DNA of 64,000 bases from Parvibaculum sp041688015 (lineage in GTDB: Bacteria > Pseudomonadota > Alphaproteobacteria > Parvibaculales > Parvibaculaceae). Position numbers and translations under genes: made by a program. The notes beneath the pieces were generated by a model. It saw only the letters and a program-made list of their open reading frames with translations. It did not search any database and was not told the origin of the DNA. Below, piece by piece: positions 7,427-15,989 of this stretch (its first letter is position 1; each line of letters opens with the position of its first letter). The DNA lies in NCBI GenBank assembly GCA_041688015.1, contig JBDNIY010000012.1:1-64000 (forward strand). The letters are read 5' to 3'.

Positions 7427-9709
7427 ATGGCGAAATCGGCAAATCTGGGGTTTCCTCGCATCGGCGCAAAGCGCGAACTGAAGAAGGCGCTCGAAGCCTA
7501 CTGGAAGGGTGAGATCGACGCGGTCGCGCTTGAGGCAATGGGTGCGGATCTGCGCGCGCAGCATTGGGCGGTACAGCAAAAGGCCGGGATCGAGCGCATC
7601 CCGTCGAACGACTTTTCGCTCTACGATCAGGTGCTCGATACTACCGTCATGCTGGGCGCGGTTCCCGATCGGTTCAGAGGGCTGACCGGGCTTCAGGCCT
7701 ATTTCGGCATGGCACGCGGCACCGACGCGGCACCGGCGATGGAAATGACGAAGTGGTTCGACACGAATTATCACTACCTCGTCCCGGAACTGACCGACGA
7801 GCTGACCTTCACGCTGGCCAACACTGCGCCGCTCGATTCGTTTCTCGAGGCGAAATCACAGGGCATCCACACGCGCCCCGTCCTGATCGGCCCCGTCACG
7901 TGGCTCGCGGTTGGCAAAGCCAAGACGGATGGTCTCGATCCGCTCTCGCTGCTTCCGCGCGTGCTTGCGGTCTATGCCGAACTTCTCGGGCACCTGGCTG
8001 AAGCGGGCGCCGACTGGGTGCAGATCGACGAGCCGATCCTTGTGCGCGACCTTCGCCCCGGTGAGGCCGAGGCGCTGCGCGCCGCCTATGACGCGCTGTC
8101 TGAGGCCGGGCTGAAGCTGATGCTCACCACCTATTTCGGCGCGCTAGGCGACAACGTCGATCTGGCGGCGTCACTGCCTGTGCAGGGCTTGCATGTCGAT
8201 CTAGTGCGCGCGCCCGACCAACTCGACGCCATTCTGGAACGGATCGGTGACAAGACACTGTCGCTCGGTCTGATCGACGGGCGCAACATCTGGCGTGCCG
8301 ACCTCTCAACGGCGCTGGAGACGGCCGCCAAGGCCGCGACGGCGCTCGGCTCCGATCGAATCGAGATCGCGCCGTCCTGCGCGCTGCTGCATGTTCCGGT
8401 AGATCTGGAGGGTGAGACGGATCTCGACGCCGAACTCAAGGCCTGGCTCGCCTTCGCCAGCCAGAAGCTGGGTGAGGTCACCGCGCTGGCCCGCGCAATC
8501 GACGCGGGGCGCGAGGCCGCAGCCGACGCCTTCGCCGCAGCCGATGCCGCGGTGTCCAGTCGCGCAAGCTCCGCCCGCATCCACGATCCGGTCGTCAAGG
8601 CGCGCGCCGCTGCCGTGACCGACGCCGACCGGACCCGTCAAAGCCCCTATCCCACCCGGATCACCCTCCAGGAGGCGCATCTGAACCTACCTATCTTCCC
8701 GACCACGACCATCGGCTCCTTCCCGCAGACGCAGGAGGTACGCCAGGCCCGCGCCGCGCATCGCAAAGGGCAAATGTCCGATGCCGCCTATGAAGCGTTC
8801 CTCCAAGAGCAAACCCGTGACTGCATCCGCCGCCAGGAAGAGATCGGGCTCGACGTGCTCGTCCATGGCGAGTTCGAGCGCAACGACATGGTGGAGTATT
8901 TCGGCCAGCAGCTTTCGGGTTTCTTCTTCACGAGGAACGGCTGGGTGCAATCCTACGGCTCGCGATGCGTGAAACCCCCGGTGATCCTCGGCGATGTGTC
9001 CCGCCCCAGAGCAATGACTGTCGATTGGGCTGTCTTTGCCCAAAGCCAGACCGCCCGCCCGATGAAAGGCATGCTCACCGGACCGGTCACGATCCTGCAA
9101 TGGTCCTTCGTGCGCGACGACCAGCCTCGTTCGGAAACCTGCAAACAGATCGGTCTGGCGATCCGCGACGAGGTGGCGGATCTGGAAAAGGCGGGCCTGC
9201 GGATCATCCAGATCGACGAGGCCGCGTTGCGCGAGGGCCTGCCGCTGCGCAAGTCAGACTGGCAAGATTACCTTGACTGGGCGGTCGGCGTGTTCCGCCT
9301 CGCCGCGTCACCCGTGGCGGACGAGACACAGATCCACACCCACATGTGTTACTCCGAGTTCAACGACATCATGCCCGCCATCGCCGCGATGGACGCGGAT
9401 GTGATCTCGATCGAGACCTCGCGCTCGGACATGGAGCTTCTGGAAGCCTTCCGCAACTTCGACTATCCCAACCAGATCGGGCCGGGCGTCTGGGACATCC
9501 ACAGCCCCCGCGTCCCGGATGCGGCCGACATGACAGCCCTGCTCAACGCGGCCGTGCGGCTGATCCCGGCCGAGCGGCTCTGGATCAACCCCGATTGCGG
9601 CCTGAAGACCCGCGGATGGCCGGAAGTGGAGCGATCCCTCGGCAACCTTGTTCACGCGGCACACGAGTTGCGCAAGACTGTCAGCGACTCCGCCATGGCC
9701 ACGACTTAA
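7427..9709 (+). CDS. metE: Cobalamin-independent methionine synthase
   Basis: Transfers a methyl group from methyltetrahydrofolate polyglutamate to homocysteine, making methionine in the cytosol without B12. The protein is 760 aa, full length, with the N-terminal half beginning ANLGFPRIGAKRELKKALE and the catalytic C-terminal half beginning at FPTTTIGSFPQT. Zinc and homocysteine ligands are present in HTHMCYSEF (His639, Cys641) and in NPDCGLKTR (Cys724). The ATG at 7427 follows a GGAGG ribosome site at about 7416-7420. The LysR regulator is divergent upstream. Downstream lies decayed DNA, so metE is probably monocistronic. Confidence 0.97.
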   Translation: MAKSANLGFPRIGAKRELKKALEAYWKGEIDAVALEAMGADLRAQHWAVQQKAGIERIPSNDFSLYDQVLDTTVMLGAVPDRFRGLTGLQAYFGMARGTDAAPAMEMTKWFDTNYHYLVPELTDELTFTLANTAPLDSFLEAKSQGIHTRPVLIGPVTWLAVGKAKTDGLDPLSLLPRVLAVYAELLGHLAEAGADWVQIDEPILVRDLRPGEAEALRAAYDALSEAGLKLMLTTYFGALGDNVDLAASLPVQGLHVDLVRAPDQLDAILERIGDKTLSLGLIDGRNIWRADLSTALETAAKAATALGSDRIEIAPSCALLHVPVDLEGETDLDAELKAWLAFASQKLGEVTALARAIDAGREAAADAFAAADAAVSSRASSARIHDPVVKARAAAVTDADRTRQSPYPTRITLQEAHLNLPIFPTTTIGSFPQTQEVRQARAAHRKGQMSDAAYEAFLQEQTRDCIRRQEEIGLDVLVHGEFERNDMVEYFGQQLSGFFFTRNGWVQSYGSRCVKPPVILGDVSRPRAMTVDWAVFAQSQTARPMKGMLTGPVTILQWSFVRDDQPRSETCKQIGLAIRDEVADLEKAGLRIIQIDEAALREGLPLRKSDWQDYLDWAVGVFRLAASPVADETQIHTHMCYSEFNDIMPAIAAMDADVISIETSRSDMELLEAFRNFDYPNQIGPGVWDIHSPRVPDAADMTALLNAAVRLIPAERLWINPDCGLKTRGWPEVERSLGNLVHAAHELRKTVSDSAMATT

Positions 9710-9734
9710 GACCAGCGCCAACGCCGCCGCGTTC

Positions 9735-9800
9735 AAATACTGAGGTGGTCCACCTTTGTTGGACAGTTTGGCAGCGAAGTTAAGGTGTACTCCGGTTGCT
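9735..9800 (-). mobile_element. Scrap of an IS transposase C-terminus
   Basis: Read on the minus strand, one frame gives NFAAKLSNKG, matching the DFAAKL tail often found at the end of IS3-family OrfB transposases; flanking codons are out of frame. It is weak alone, but a better-preserved tail with the same motif lies at 12392-12568 on the other side of mnmA. Confidence 0.35.
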
Positions 9801-9960
9801 GATCATGCTGCCATATTTCCAGTAATCGTAAAGCTGTTTTGTTGCTGTTGGGCCTGTGGAGATGGCGCGAGCCTTATGCATCATATCCACAGGCCGCTTT
9901 GCCGCGTAAGCCTCGGCCGGCGTCTGACCGTCAAGAAATCAATATTCAGTCGCCAAGGCG

Positions 9961-10570
9961 CGTGATAATCCGCCAGCCGGACGACTGGCATGTGCATCTT
10001 CGCGACGGACCCATGCTGGCGTCGGTGGCTGACTACACCGCGCGCCAGTTCGCGCGGGCTATCGTCATGCCAAATCTCGTACCCCAGTGACCACGATGGC
10101 AGCTGCGATTACCTATCGCGACCGGATCATCACCGTCCTACCTTTGGAAAGGGCGTTCACGTCATTAATGACTGCCTACCTTACCGACGACATCGAGGCG
10201 AGCGAGATTGAGCGGGGATTCCATGAGGGCGTGCTCACTGCTTGAAAGCTTTACCCAGCGCACGCGACGACCAACTCTGCGCATGGGGTCACCGATGTCC
10301 GGAAAATCTACGGCGTGCTGGCCGCCATGGAGCGGATCGGTATGTCGCTCCTACTGCATGGCGAAGTCACCGATCGACACGTCGACATATTCGACCGCGA
10401 GGCCGCGACCTCCGGCAATCCGAAGTTCTTCTTGGGCACAGATTCTGCAACGCACGCTGTGGGTGACAAGGAAACAGCCTGCGGATGCGCGGGCATCTTC
10501 AATGCGCCAGTTGCGCTGGAGTTTTATGCGACAGTGTTTTATGAGCAGGGCGGTAAAAAAGTCTTCCACA
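9961..10570 (+). pseudogene. pyrC: Decayed dihydroorotase (pyrC) with internal deletion and frameshifts
   Basis: The first part encodes IRQPDDWHVHLRDGPML and ARAIVMPNLVP, the metal-binding start of class II dihydroorotase (HxH in HVHLRDG), then hits a stop at about 10088. Further on, another frame gives YGVLAAMERIGMSLLLHGEV, VDIFDREA, NPKFFLGTDSATHAVGDKETACGCAGIFNAPVALEF split over the next stretch, which is the C-terminal half. The middle of the roughly 340-residue enzyme is missing or scrambled, so it cannot make active PyrC. The organism presumably has another dihydroorotase elsewhere. IS scraps on both sides suggest decay after insertion and deletion. Confidence 0.85.
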
Positions 10571-10650
10571 TGAACACTGGCATTTTACCTAGCGGGGCCA
10601 GAGTAAAACCCATCCAGTGTTATGCTATCCTCTTTTTGAGGGTGGTCGGG

Positions 10651-10760
10651 ATGTTTGCCGTGGAAAGTTACGCCGCCGTTCGCCGGTTTGTTTTCGTCGA
10701 GAGTCACAGCCGCCGAGAGGTCTCTCGGGCCTTCGGTTTAAGCCGTGAGACAGTCTCTAA
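10651..10760 (+). mobile_element. IS21-family transposase (istA) N-terminal remnant
   Basis: The frame opens with MFAVESYAAVRRFVFVESHS and continues RREVSRAFGLSRETV, which matches the N-terminal helix-turn-helix region of IS21 IstA proteins. Similarity stops after about 36 residues, so only the left end of the element remains. It lies between the pyrC pseudogene and the altered 3' end of mnmA. Confidence 0.75.
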
Positions 10761-10804
10761 TAAGGCGAACCTAAGGAAGGCAGCCCGCCTTTGTCCAAAA
10801 AATC

Positions 10805-12067
10805 TCACCCCAAGCAGGGCAAGGGAAATTTAACCGGCCGCCGCCCTTGGCGCGTCGACGCGATCCACATCAAACTCATCAAGATGGGCTTTGGCGATGA
10901 ACCCACCGCCCAGAACGCGTGGGCTTGCGGCGTCATAAAAGACGCAAGCCTGACCGGAAAGACGCAAGCCTGACCGGGCGCAATGCCTTCTTCGGCACTT
11001 CCAAATTCAACAGCGATTTCGCCTGATTCCAGAACCGAGAGACGAGCAGCAACAGGCGTTGCCGTCGAACGGACACGGACCTGCAGACCATAACCACCGT
11101 CATAAGCTGCGATCGGCTGGTCGCCCAGCCAGTTCACTTCCCGCAGCGTCAAGCGCCGCGTTTGCAATGCCGACTTCGGACCAACAATGACGCGCTTTGA
11201 CGCGGCATCGAGCTTCACAACAAACAATGGCTGTGCATCCAGCGCGCGGCCACCGAGGCCTAAACCTTTGCGCTGACCGATCGTGTAGTGAATGATGCCC
11301 TTATGGCGGCCGAGCACACGTCCATCGAGATGCACAATGTCGCCTTCGCCGGACGCATTGGGACGCAAGCGGTCGATGATATTGGTATAGCGCCCTGTCG
11401 GCACAAAGCAGATGTCCTGGCTATCGGGCTTGTCTGCAACAGTGAGACCCATGCGCGTCGCCATTTTACGTGTTTCCTGCTTGGTCAGATCGCCGAGGGG
11501 AAAACGCAGAAAATCAAGCTGGGCTTGCGTCGTTGTGAACAGGAAATAGCTCTGGTCACGATCAAAGTCGCGCGGGCGATGCAGTTCGCGGCGCCCGTTC
11601 GCGCCTGCGCGGCTTGCAATATAATGGCCGGTTGCAAGCGCCGCTGCACCAAGATCGCGCGCCATGTCGAGCAAGTCACGAAACTTCACACGCTCATTGC
11701 AACGCACACAGGGAATGGGTGTTTCACCCGCGACATAGGATTCCGCGAAATCCTCCATAACAGCCGCGCGGAATCGCTCTTCATAGTCCAGAACATAGTG
11801 CGGGATACCGATGCGCGCCGACACGGCGCGCGCGTCTTGAATGTCCTGACCGGCGCAACAGGCACCCTTTTTCTGAACCGCAACTCCGTGGTCATAAAGC
11901 TGCATCGTCACGCCGACGACGTCGTAACCCTGCTCTTTCAGCAATGCCGCTGTGACCGAACTGTCCACGCCGCCCGACATAGCGACAACGACGCGCGTGT
12001 CCTCCGGTCGGCCGGGAAGGTCGAGACTATTCAGGCCGGTCTTTTCGTCAAAGGGCAAGCAGGTCAT
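10805..12067 (-). CDS. mnmA: tRNA-specific 2-thiouridylase with a frameshifted C-terminus
   Basis: MnmA adds sulfur to U34 of tRNA-Lys, Glu and Gln. The ATP pyrophosphatase loop SGGVDSS is at residues 31-37, and the catalytic cysteines are in TPIPCVRCN and SQDICFVP. All of the enzyme up to about GIAPGQACVF is normal. There an exact 20-bp tandem duplication (10938-10977) shifts the frame, so the last 50-odd residues are unrelated sequence ending at 10805. Removing one copy restores a typical family tail (YDAASPRVLGGGFIAKA, then ending ...APRAAAG) with a stop at 10830-10832. The catalytic domains are intact but the final beta-barrel strands are lost, so activity is uncertain. No second mnmA is visible here. 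Confidence 0.9.
   Translation of the reverse strand: MTCLPFDEKTGLNSLDLPGRPEDTRVVVAMSGGVDSSVTAALLKEQGYDVVGVTMQLYDHGVAVQKKGACCAGQDIQDARAVSARIGIPHYVLDYEERFRAAVMEDFAESYVAGETPIPCVRCNERVKFRDLLDMARDLGAAALATGHYIASRAGANGRRELHRPRDFDRDQSYFLFTTTQAQLDFLRFPLGDLTKQETRKMATRMGLTVADKPDSQDICFVPTGRYTNIIDRLRPNASGEGDIVHLDGRVLGRHKGIIHYTIGQRKGLGLGGRALDAQPLFVVKLDAASKRVIVGPKSALQTRRLTLREVNWLGDQPIAAYDGGYGLQVRVRSTATPVAARLSVLESGEIAVEFGSAEEGIAPGQACVFPVRLASFMTPQAHAFWAVGSSPKPILMSLMWIASTRQGRRPVKFPLPCLG
10938..10977. repeat. Exact 20-bp tandem duplication inside mnmA
   Basis: Two adjacent identical copies of AAAGACGCAAGCCTGACCGG occupy 10938-10957 and 10958-10977. Because 20 is not a multiple of three, the duplication shifts the mnmA frame near its 3' end. 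Confidence 0.98.
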
Positions 12068-12391
12068 GAAGCTACGCGGTTAAATGCATTCGGATATCAG
12101 GGTGGCCGCGACGGATAGAAGGTCAGCGGTCAACAGTTGCGCACTAAAGCACATTTTCGCCCAGCAAAAAATTCTGAACAGGCAGGAATATAGTCGCGGG
12201 GGCTGTCGAGGTCAATGGGCAAGTCATTGAATTTCCGTCTGTTCCCCGTCAAAATATTTGGCACCACTTGTGGCATAAATTAGCTGAGCATTGGCCGCGC
12301 CTCAGGGTTGATGTTATGCGTCTATCTTGCGGTGCTGTTCGATAGTCTTTTGCTTAATCTGATCTGCCACAGCGCTTTTCCCCATCAGGGA
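12068..12391. other. Intergenic stretch upstream of mnmA, no gene seen
   Basis: About 320 bases hold the mnmA promoter region (minus strand). I see no coding frame with recognisable content, no tRNA and no strong hairpin. Confidence 0.6.
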
Positions 12392-12568
12392 TTAGAGTCT
12401 CGGCATGATTCTGCCCTCCCGGGCTGGTTGAGCAACAGGCTGGCACACGGAGCTATCACAAAGCGCAGGGTGACAGCCTGTTGCGGCGAGTTTGGCGGCG
12501 AAGTCAGCCGGTGTCTGGCAGCCGATTGATGAAAGTGGTCGATCGGTGTTGTAATCCTCATTGTTCCT
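12392..12568 (-). mobile_element. IS3-family transposase (OrfB) C-terminal remnant
   Basis: On the minus strand an open frame reads NEDYNTDRPLSSIG, CQTPADFAAKLAATG and on to a stop at 12392-12394. The DYNTxRPHSSxGxxTPxxFA pattern is the end of the DDE integrase domain and tail of IS3-group OrfB. Only this last stretch of roughly 58 codons survives; the rest of the element is gone. Confidence 0.75.
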
Positions 12569-13039
12569 TCGTCACTACGACGAGAACCAAATATTCCCTA
12601 ATCTACAACCTCAAATCTGGGCCAGAGGTCCGGACGGGAAACAAACTATTCAAGGGAAAAGAACCGTCTACCAAGGGCGCGGTGCTAAGGTATTCGGTCA
12701 GCGTAACGATCACCGGTCAGCCTTTTTACGATGATGCGCATTTTGGTGGTACGCCGCGCGGTAAAAAAGATGAAGACGGCGACACTGTGGGAACTCCAAC
12801 CCGCGATTTCAATTGCATTTGACCTGCTCCCCGCAAACTGAACCATTTAAAGCTGGATAAACCCAATTCAACGCCCTTGGCCGGACGGAGGATTTTCCAC
12901 TCGACTTCCGCGCCATTGCAAGCATGCATGGTGAGCGTCACCGAAGACTTTTATCTCTGTGATGCGGCCTGGATCCACCTCCGGGCTTTGCCCAGTGGGA
13001 GCCCCGGATTGTCTGGCGCTCAACGCCACGGAGGCACTC
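12569..13039. other. Degraded stretch between IS remnant and recombinase cassette
   Basis: A plus-strand frame ending at 12822 contains KGAVLRYSVSVTITGQPFYD and DAHFGGTPRGKK, which look protein-like (similar in feel to small secreted beta-sheet domains) but have no convincing start. I treat it as a possible gene scrap. The rest, to the DUF3489 ribosome site at about 13029, shows nothing I can name. Confidence 0.4.
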
Positions 13040-13390
13040 ATGCGCAAACCCAATACAAAGTCAGCTAACGCTGCTGCAACCCCGAAGAAACCCAACCCGG
13101 AATCAAGACCATCAGTAAAAGGACGAACTAAAAGTCCACGCTCGCAAAACCCACAGGTCGAAATTCTCGCACCGATCACCGCGAAGGCTCCCTCCAAAAG
13201 CAATCAAGTCCTAGTGCTGTTGCAACGCAACAAAGGTGCCTCGTTGGCCGAGTTGCAACATGTGACCGGCTGGCAGGCTCATAGCGTGCGGGGGTTCCTC
13301 TCGGGGACTGTGAAGAAGCGCCTTGGCCTGAACCTGACCTCAGAGGCCTTCGAGAAAGACGGTCGGCGGTACCGCATCATCGGAGCATAG
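13040..13390 (+). CDS. DUF3489 domain protein (recombinase-associated)
   Basis: Small basic protein of 116 aa. Residues 1-55 are Lys/Pro/Ser-rich and probably disordered. The C-terminal part (VLVLLQRNKGASLAELQHVTGWQ followed by HSVRGFLSG) is the DUF3489 domain, a winged-helix-like fold. A GGAGG ribosome site sits just before the ATG at 13040. The next gene starts 5 bases after its stop and the recombinase follows, an arrangement I know from many alphaproteobacterial mobile cassettes. A DNA-binding regulatory or directionality role for the recombinase is inference from the association. Confidence 0.85.
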   Translation: MRKPNTKSANAAATPKKPNPESRPSVKGRTKSPRSQNPQVEILAPITAKAPSKSNQVLVLLQRNKGASLAELQHVTGWQAHSVRGFLSGTVKKRLGLNLTSEAFEKDGRRYRIIGA

Positions 13391-13394
13391 GCAT

Positions 13395-13874
13395 ATGCCT
13401 GACCTCTCAACCGATGAGATTGACGCCGGCATTGAGGTCTTGCGTCATCTCGATCTCGATGCCCTACGACTGCGTTGGCGGGCAACCTTCCGACGCAGCG
13501 CTCCGATGCAACTGCCCAAACATTTGCTCCTGCGCCTGCTGACCTATCGTCTGCAGGCGCAGGCATTTGGTGATCTCGACATTGCGACGGTTAAGTTTCT
13601 GGATCGTCTATCTCGCCAGAAGGAGTCCGATGGTGCTTGCCAGCTTGGCAGTCCGACAATTGCCCTACCGGGTCAGGGGGCGTTGAGGCCAGGCACGCTG
13701 CTATCGCGCGATCACGATGGCGTCAGGCATCACGTCACGGTGGTCGAAACTGGCTTTGCCTGGAACGGGAACGTTTACTCGAGCCTTTCAAAGGTTGCTA
13801 AGACGATTACCGGCACGAACTGGAACGGACCACGCTTCTTTGGTCTGCGTGACAGGGAGAGGTCAGGCACATGA
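13395..13874 (+). CDS. DUF2924 domain protein (recombinase-associated)
   Basis: Protein of 159 aa with the DUF2924 pattern: LRLRWRATFRRSAPMQLPKH near the start, then LLRLLTYRLQAQAFG, and a C-terminal RDHDGVRHHVTVVETGFAWNG plus SLSKVAKTITGTNWNGPRFFGL. The last block resembles the small domains seen in recombinase-linked proteins. Its stop overlaps the recombinase start in an ATGA junction, so the two are co-translated. Function is unknown; constant pairing with large serine recombinases suggests a helper for recombination, which is inferred. Confidence 0.88.
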   Translation: MPDLSTDEIDAGIEVLRHLDLDALRLRWRATFRRSAPMQLPKHLLLRLLTYRLQAQAFGDLDIATVKFLDRLSRQKESDGACQLGSPTIALPGQGALRPGTLLSRDHDGVRHHVTVVETGFAWNGNVYSSLSKVAKTITGTNWNGPRFFGLRDRERSGT

Positions 13875-15466
13875 AACAGCCTGCTGCTAAAATCTATCGC
13901 TGCGCCATCTATACGCGCGTTTCGACCGACCATGGGCTGGAGCAGGACTTCAACTCGCTCGACGCTCAGCGAGAGGCGGCAGAGGCCTATATCAAGAGCC
14001 AGTCTCACGAAGGCTGGAGACCTGTGAGCACCCTCTATGATGATGGTGGATTCTCTGGCGGTTCAATGGAACGACCTTCTCTTCTGCGGCTCCTCGCTGA
14101 TATACGATCTGGGCTCATTGACGTGGTGGTGGTCTATAAGGTCGACCGTCTGACCCGGTCTCTCGCCGACTTTGCCAAGCTCGTCGAACTCTTTGATGCT
14201 CAAGGCGTCTCCTTCGTCTCGGTCACTCAATCCTTCAACACGACCTCCAGCATGGGACGGCTCACGCTCAATGTCCTGCTGTCCTTTGCCCAGTTTGAGC
14301 GCGAGGTCACCGGGGAGCGGATCCGCGACAAGATTGCGGCTTCAAAAAAGAAGGGCATATGGGTTGGAGGTGTTGTGCCCCTTGGCTACCGGGTCGAGGA
14401 CCGCAAGCTCCTCATCAATGAGACCGAGGCAACAACCGTCAAGACAATATTCAAGCGCTATCTTGCCCTTGGGTCCCTCCCCGCTCTTCTCACAGAGCTC
14501 AATGATAAGGGTGTCAGAACGCGGCGGCGCGTGCTGGCCACCGGGCAAATCATTGGCGACATCCCGTTCACGAAGGGTCCACTGGCCCATCTCCTGAAGA
14601 ACCGAACTTATCTGGGCGAGATCAACCACAAAGCCGAGAGCTATCCTGGCGAGCATCAACCTATCGTTGATCCGGCCCTGTTTGAGGCCGTCCAGACAAA
14701 GCTCGCGGCAAACACCCAAGTGCATCACAACAAAAGAGCAGCATCACAAGCTCTGCTGCTTGGCAGACTGGTCGATGATCGCGGCAACACGATGACGCCC
14801 TCGTTCTCGAACAAAAATGGCATTCGGCATCGCTACTATGTCAGCCGAGCCCTCACCAATGGTCGCAAAGACAACGCGGGCTCAATTCCGCGCGCGCGTG
14901 CGGACGAAGTCGAGGCTTTGGTCGTAGATGCCTTGTATGCGTCAGTGGATGTGGATACGCCCAGCACGCCGGAGAACAGCCGAGCACTAATCACCCAGAT
15001 GGTCGAGCGGGTGACGATTGCGGCGGGTGAGATCCGCATCAAGCTCACTCCCGATGCAAGCGCATCGCTGGGTCGCGAGGAAATCACCCTGCCCTGGTCT
15101 CGCAAGCCCACACGGGCCAGACGTGAGATCATCGCACCCAACAGGGCTGATCAGCGACCGATCCGCGCCGAGACCCGGGCAACACTCGTGCAGGCTATCG
15201 CACGAGGGCGGTCGTGGCTCGCTCAACTCACGTCTGGAGAGATCGCAAATAGCGATGCGATCGCTGCGCGTGAAGGACGTAGCAAACGCTCTGTGCACAT
15301 GATGCTGTCACTAACCTTCGTCGCGCCCGACATTGTCGAGGCCGCTGTCTCTGGAACGCTGCCTCGCGGTATCGGTGTCAGCCGTCTTACTGATCTGCCG
15401 ACGAGCTGGATCAAACAGCGCGAGAGGCTCGGGCTACCGCCCCGACCGTCAAAACCACTCTCCTGA
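13871..15466 (+). CDS. Large serine recombinase
   Basis: Site-specific recombinase of the resolvase/invertase large-serine class, 531 aa. The N-terminal catalytic domain starts YRCAIYTRVSTDHGLEQDFN with the nucleophile Ser18 and continues through VVYKVDRLTRS and the QFEREVTGERIRDKIAAS helix. The 'recombinase' domain follows (VPLGYRVEDRKLLINETEA to LKNRTYLGEINHK), then a zinc-ribbon-like region in which the usual cysteines are not obvious, then a C-terminal helical tail. It is the last gene of the DUF3489-DUF2924-recombinase cassette and ends 250 bases before tRNA-Ile2. No cargo genes lie between it and the tRNA, so this may be a reduced or solo integrative element. Confidence 0.93.
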   Translation: MKQPAAKIYRCAIYTRVSTDHGLEQDFNSLDAQREAAEAYIKSQSHEGWRPVSTLYDDGGFSGGSMERPSLLRLLADIRSGLIDVVVVYKVDRLTRSLADFAKLVELFDAQGVSFVSVTQSFNTTSSMGRLTLNVLLSFAQFEREVTGERIRDKIAASKKKGIWVGGVVPLGYRVEDRKLLINETEATTVKTIFKRYLALGSLPALLTELNDKGVRTRRRVLATGQIIGDIPFTKGPLAHLLKNRTYLGEINHKAESYPGEHQPIVDPALFEAVQTKLAANTQVHHNKRAASQALLLGRLVDDRGNTMTPSFSNKNGIRHRYYVSRALTNGRKDNAGSIPRARADEVEALVVDALYASVDVDTPSTPENSRALITQMVERVTIAAGEIRIKLTPDASASLGREEITLPWSRKPTRARREIIAPNRADQRPIRAETRATLVQAIARGRSWLAQLTSGEIANSDAIAAREGRSKRSVHMMLSLTFVAPDIVEAAVSGTLPRGIGVSRLTDLPTSWIKQRERLGLPPRPSKPLS

Positions 15467-15717
15467 GAACGTCTCTTCTATCAAGACTGCCTGGTTCAGC
15501 TCGACGTTCGACCGAGTGCTGACCTGTCTCTGCTCAAATCAACAGCCACGTTCCGGGAAACGGTTCGTTGACGCCTGAGACAAAGCATCCAAAGCGGCCC
15601 GGAATGTCTCCACATCCGGTCTCAGAGACTGGCGTTTTGCACACCGCTTCGACTAACCGACGGAAATGTCGGGGCTTCTCACGCGTGCCGAAAATCCGGC
15701 GCTGCGCGTGAAGTGCG

Positions 15718-15794
15718 TGGTGGGCCCGGCAGGACTCGAACCTGCGACCAAACCGTTATGAGCGGTCCGCTCTAACCAACTGAGCTACAGGCCC
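15718..15794 (-). tRNA. tRNA-Ile2 (anticodon CAT, lysidine type)
   Basis: A full cloverleaf reads on the minus strand: acceptor GGGCCTG pairing with CGGGCCC, D-arm GCTCAGTTGGTTAGAGC, anticodon stem GACCG/CGGTT around loop CTCATAA, T-arm GCAGG-TTCGAGT-CCTGC, and an encoded CCA. The CTCATAA loop and body resemble bacterial ileX, so the CAT anticodon is most likely the TilS-modified isoleucine tRNA that reads AUA, rather than methionine. It lies next to the serine recombinase cassette, a common integration setting. Confidence 0.92.
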
Positions 15795-15989
15795 CCAACG
15801 CGCATGCCCCAGCAGACGCGACAAGTCAGCGGGGGACGGTGCCGTATAACAGATTATCTGCGCTGGCTGAAACACGGATTTATCGCACAAGCCCCCACAA
15901 AGCACGATAGCCGCAATTTGGTCCCAATCGGCAGCGATGGTGGCACCATGGGTACATCAAAACACTTGAATCAACAGGAGCCCGGGAAC

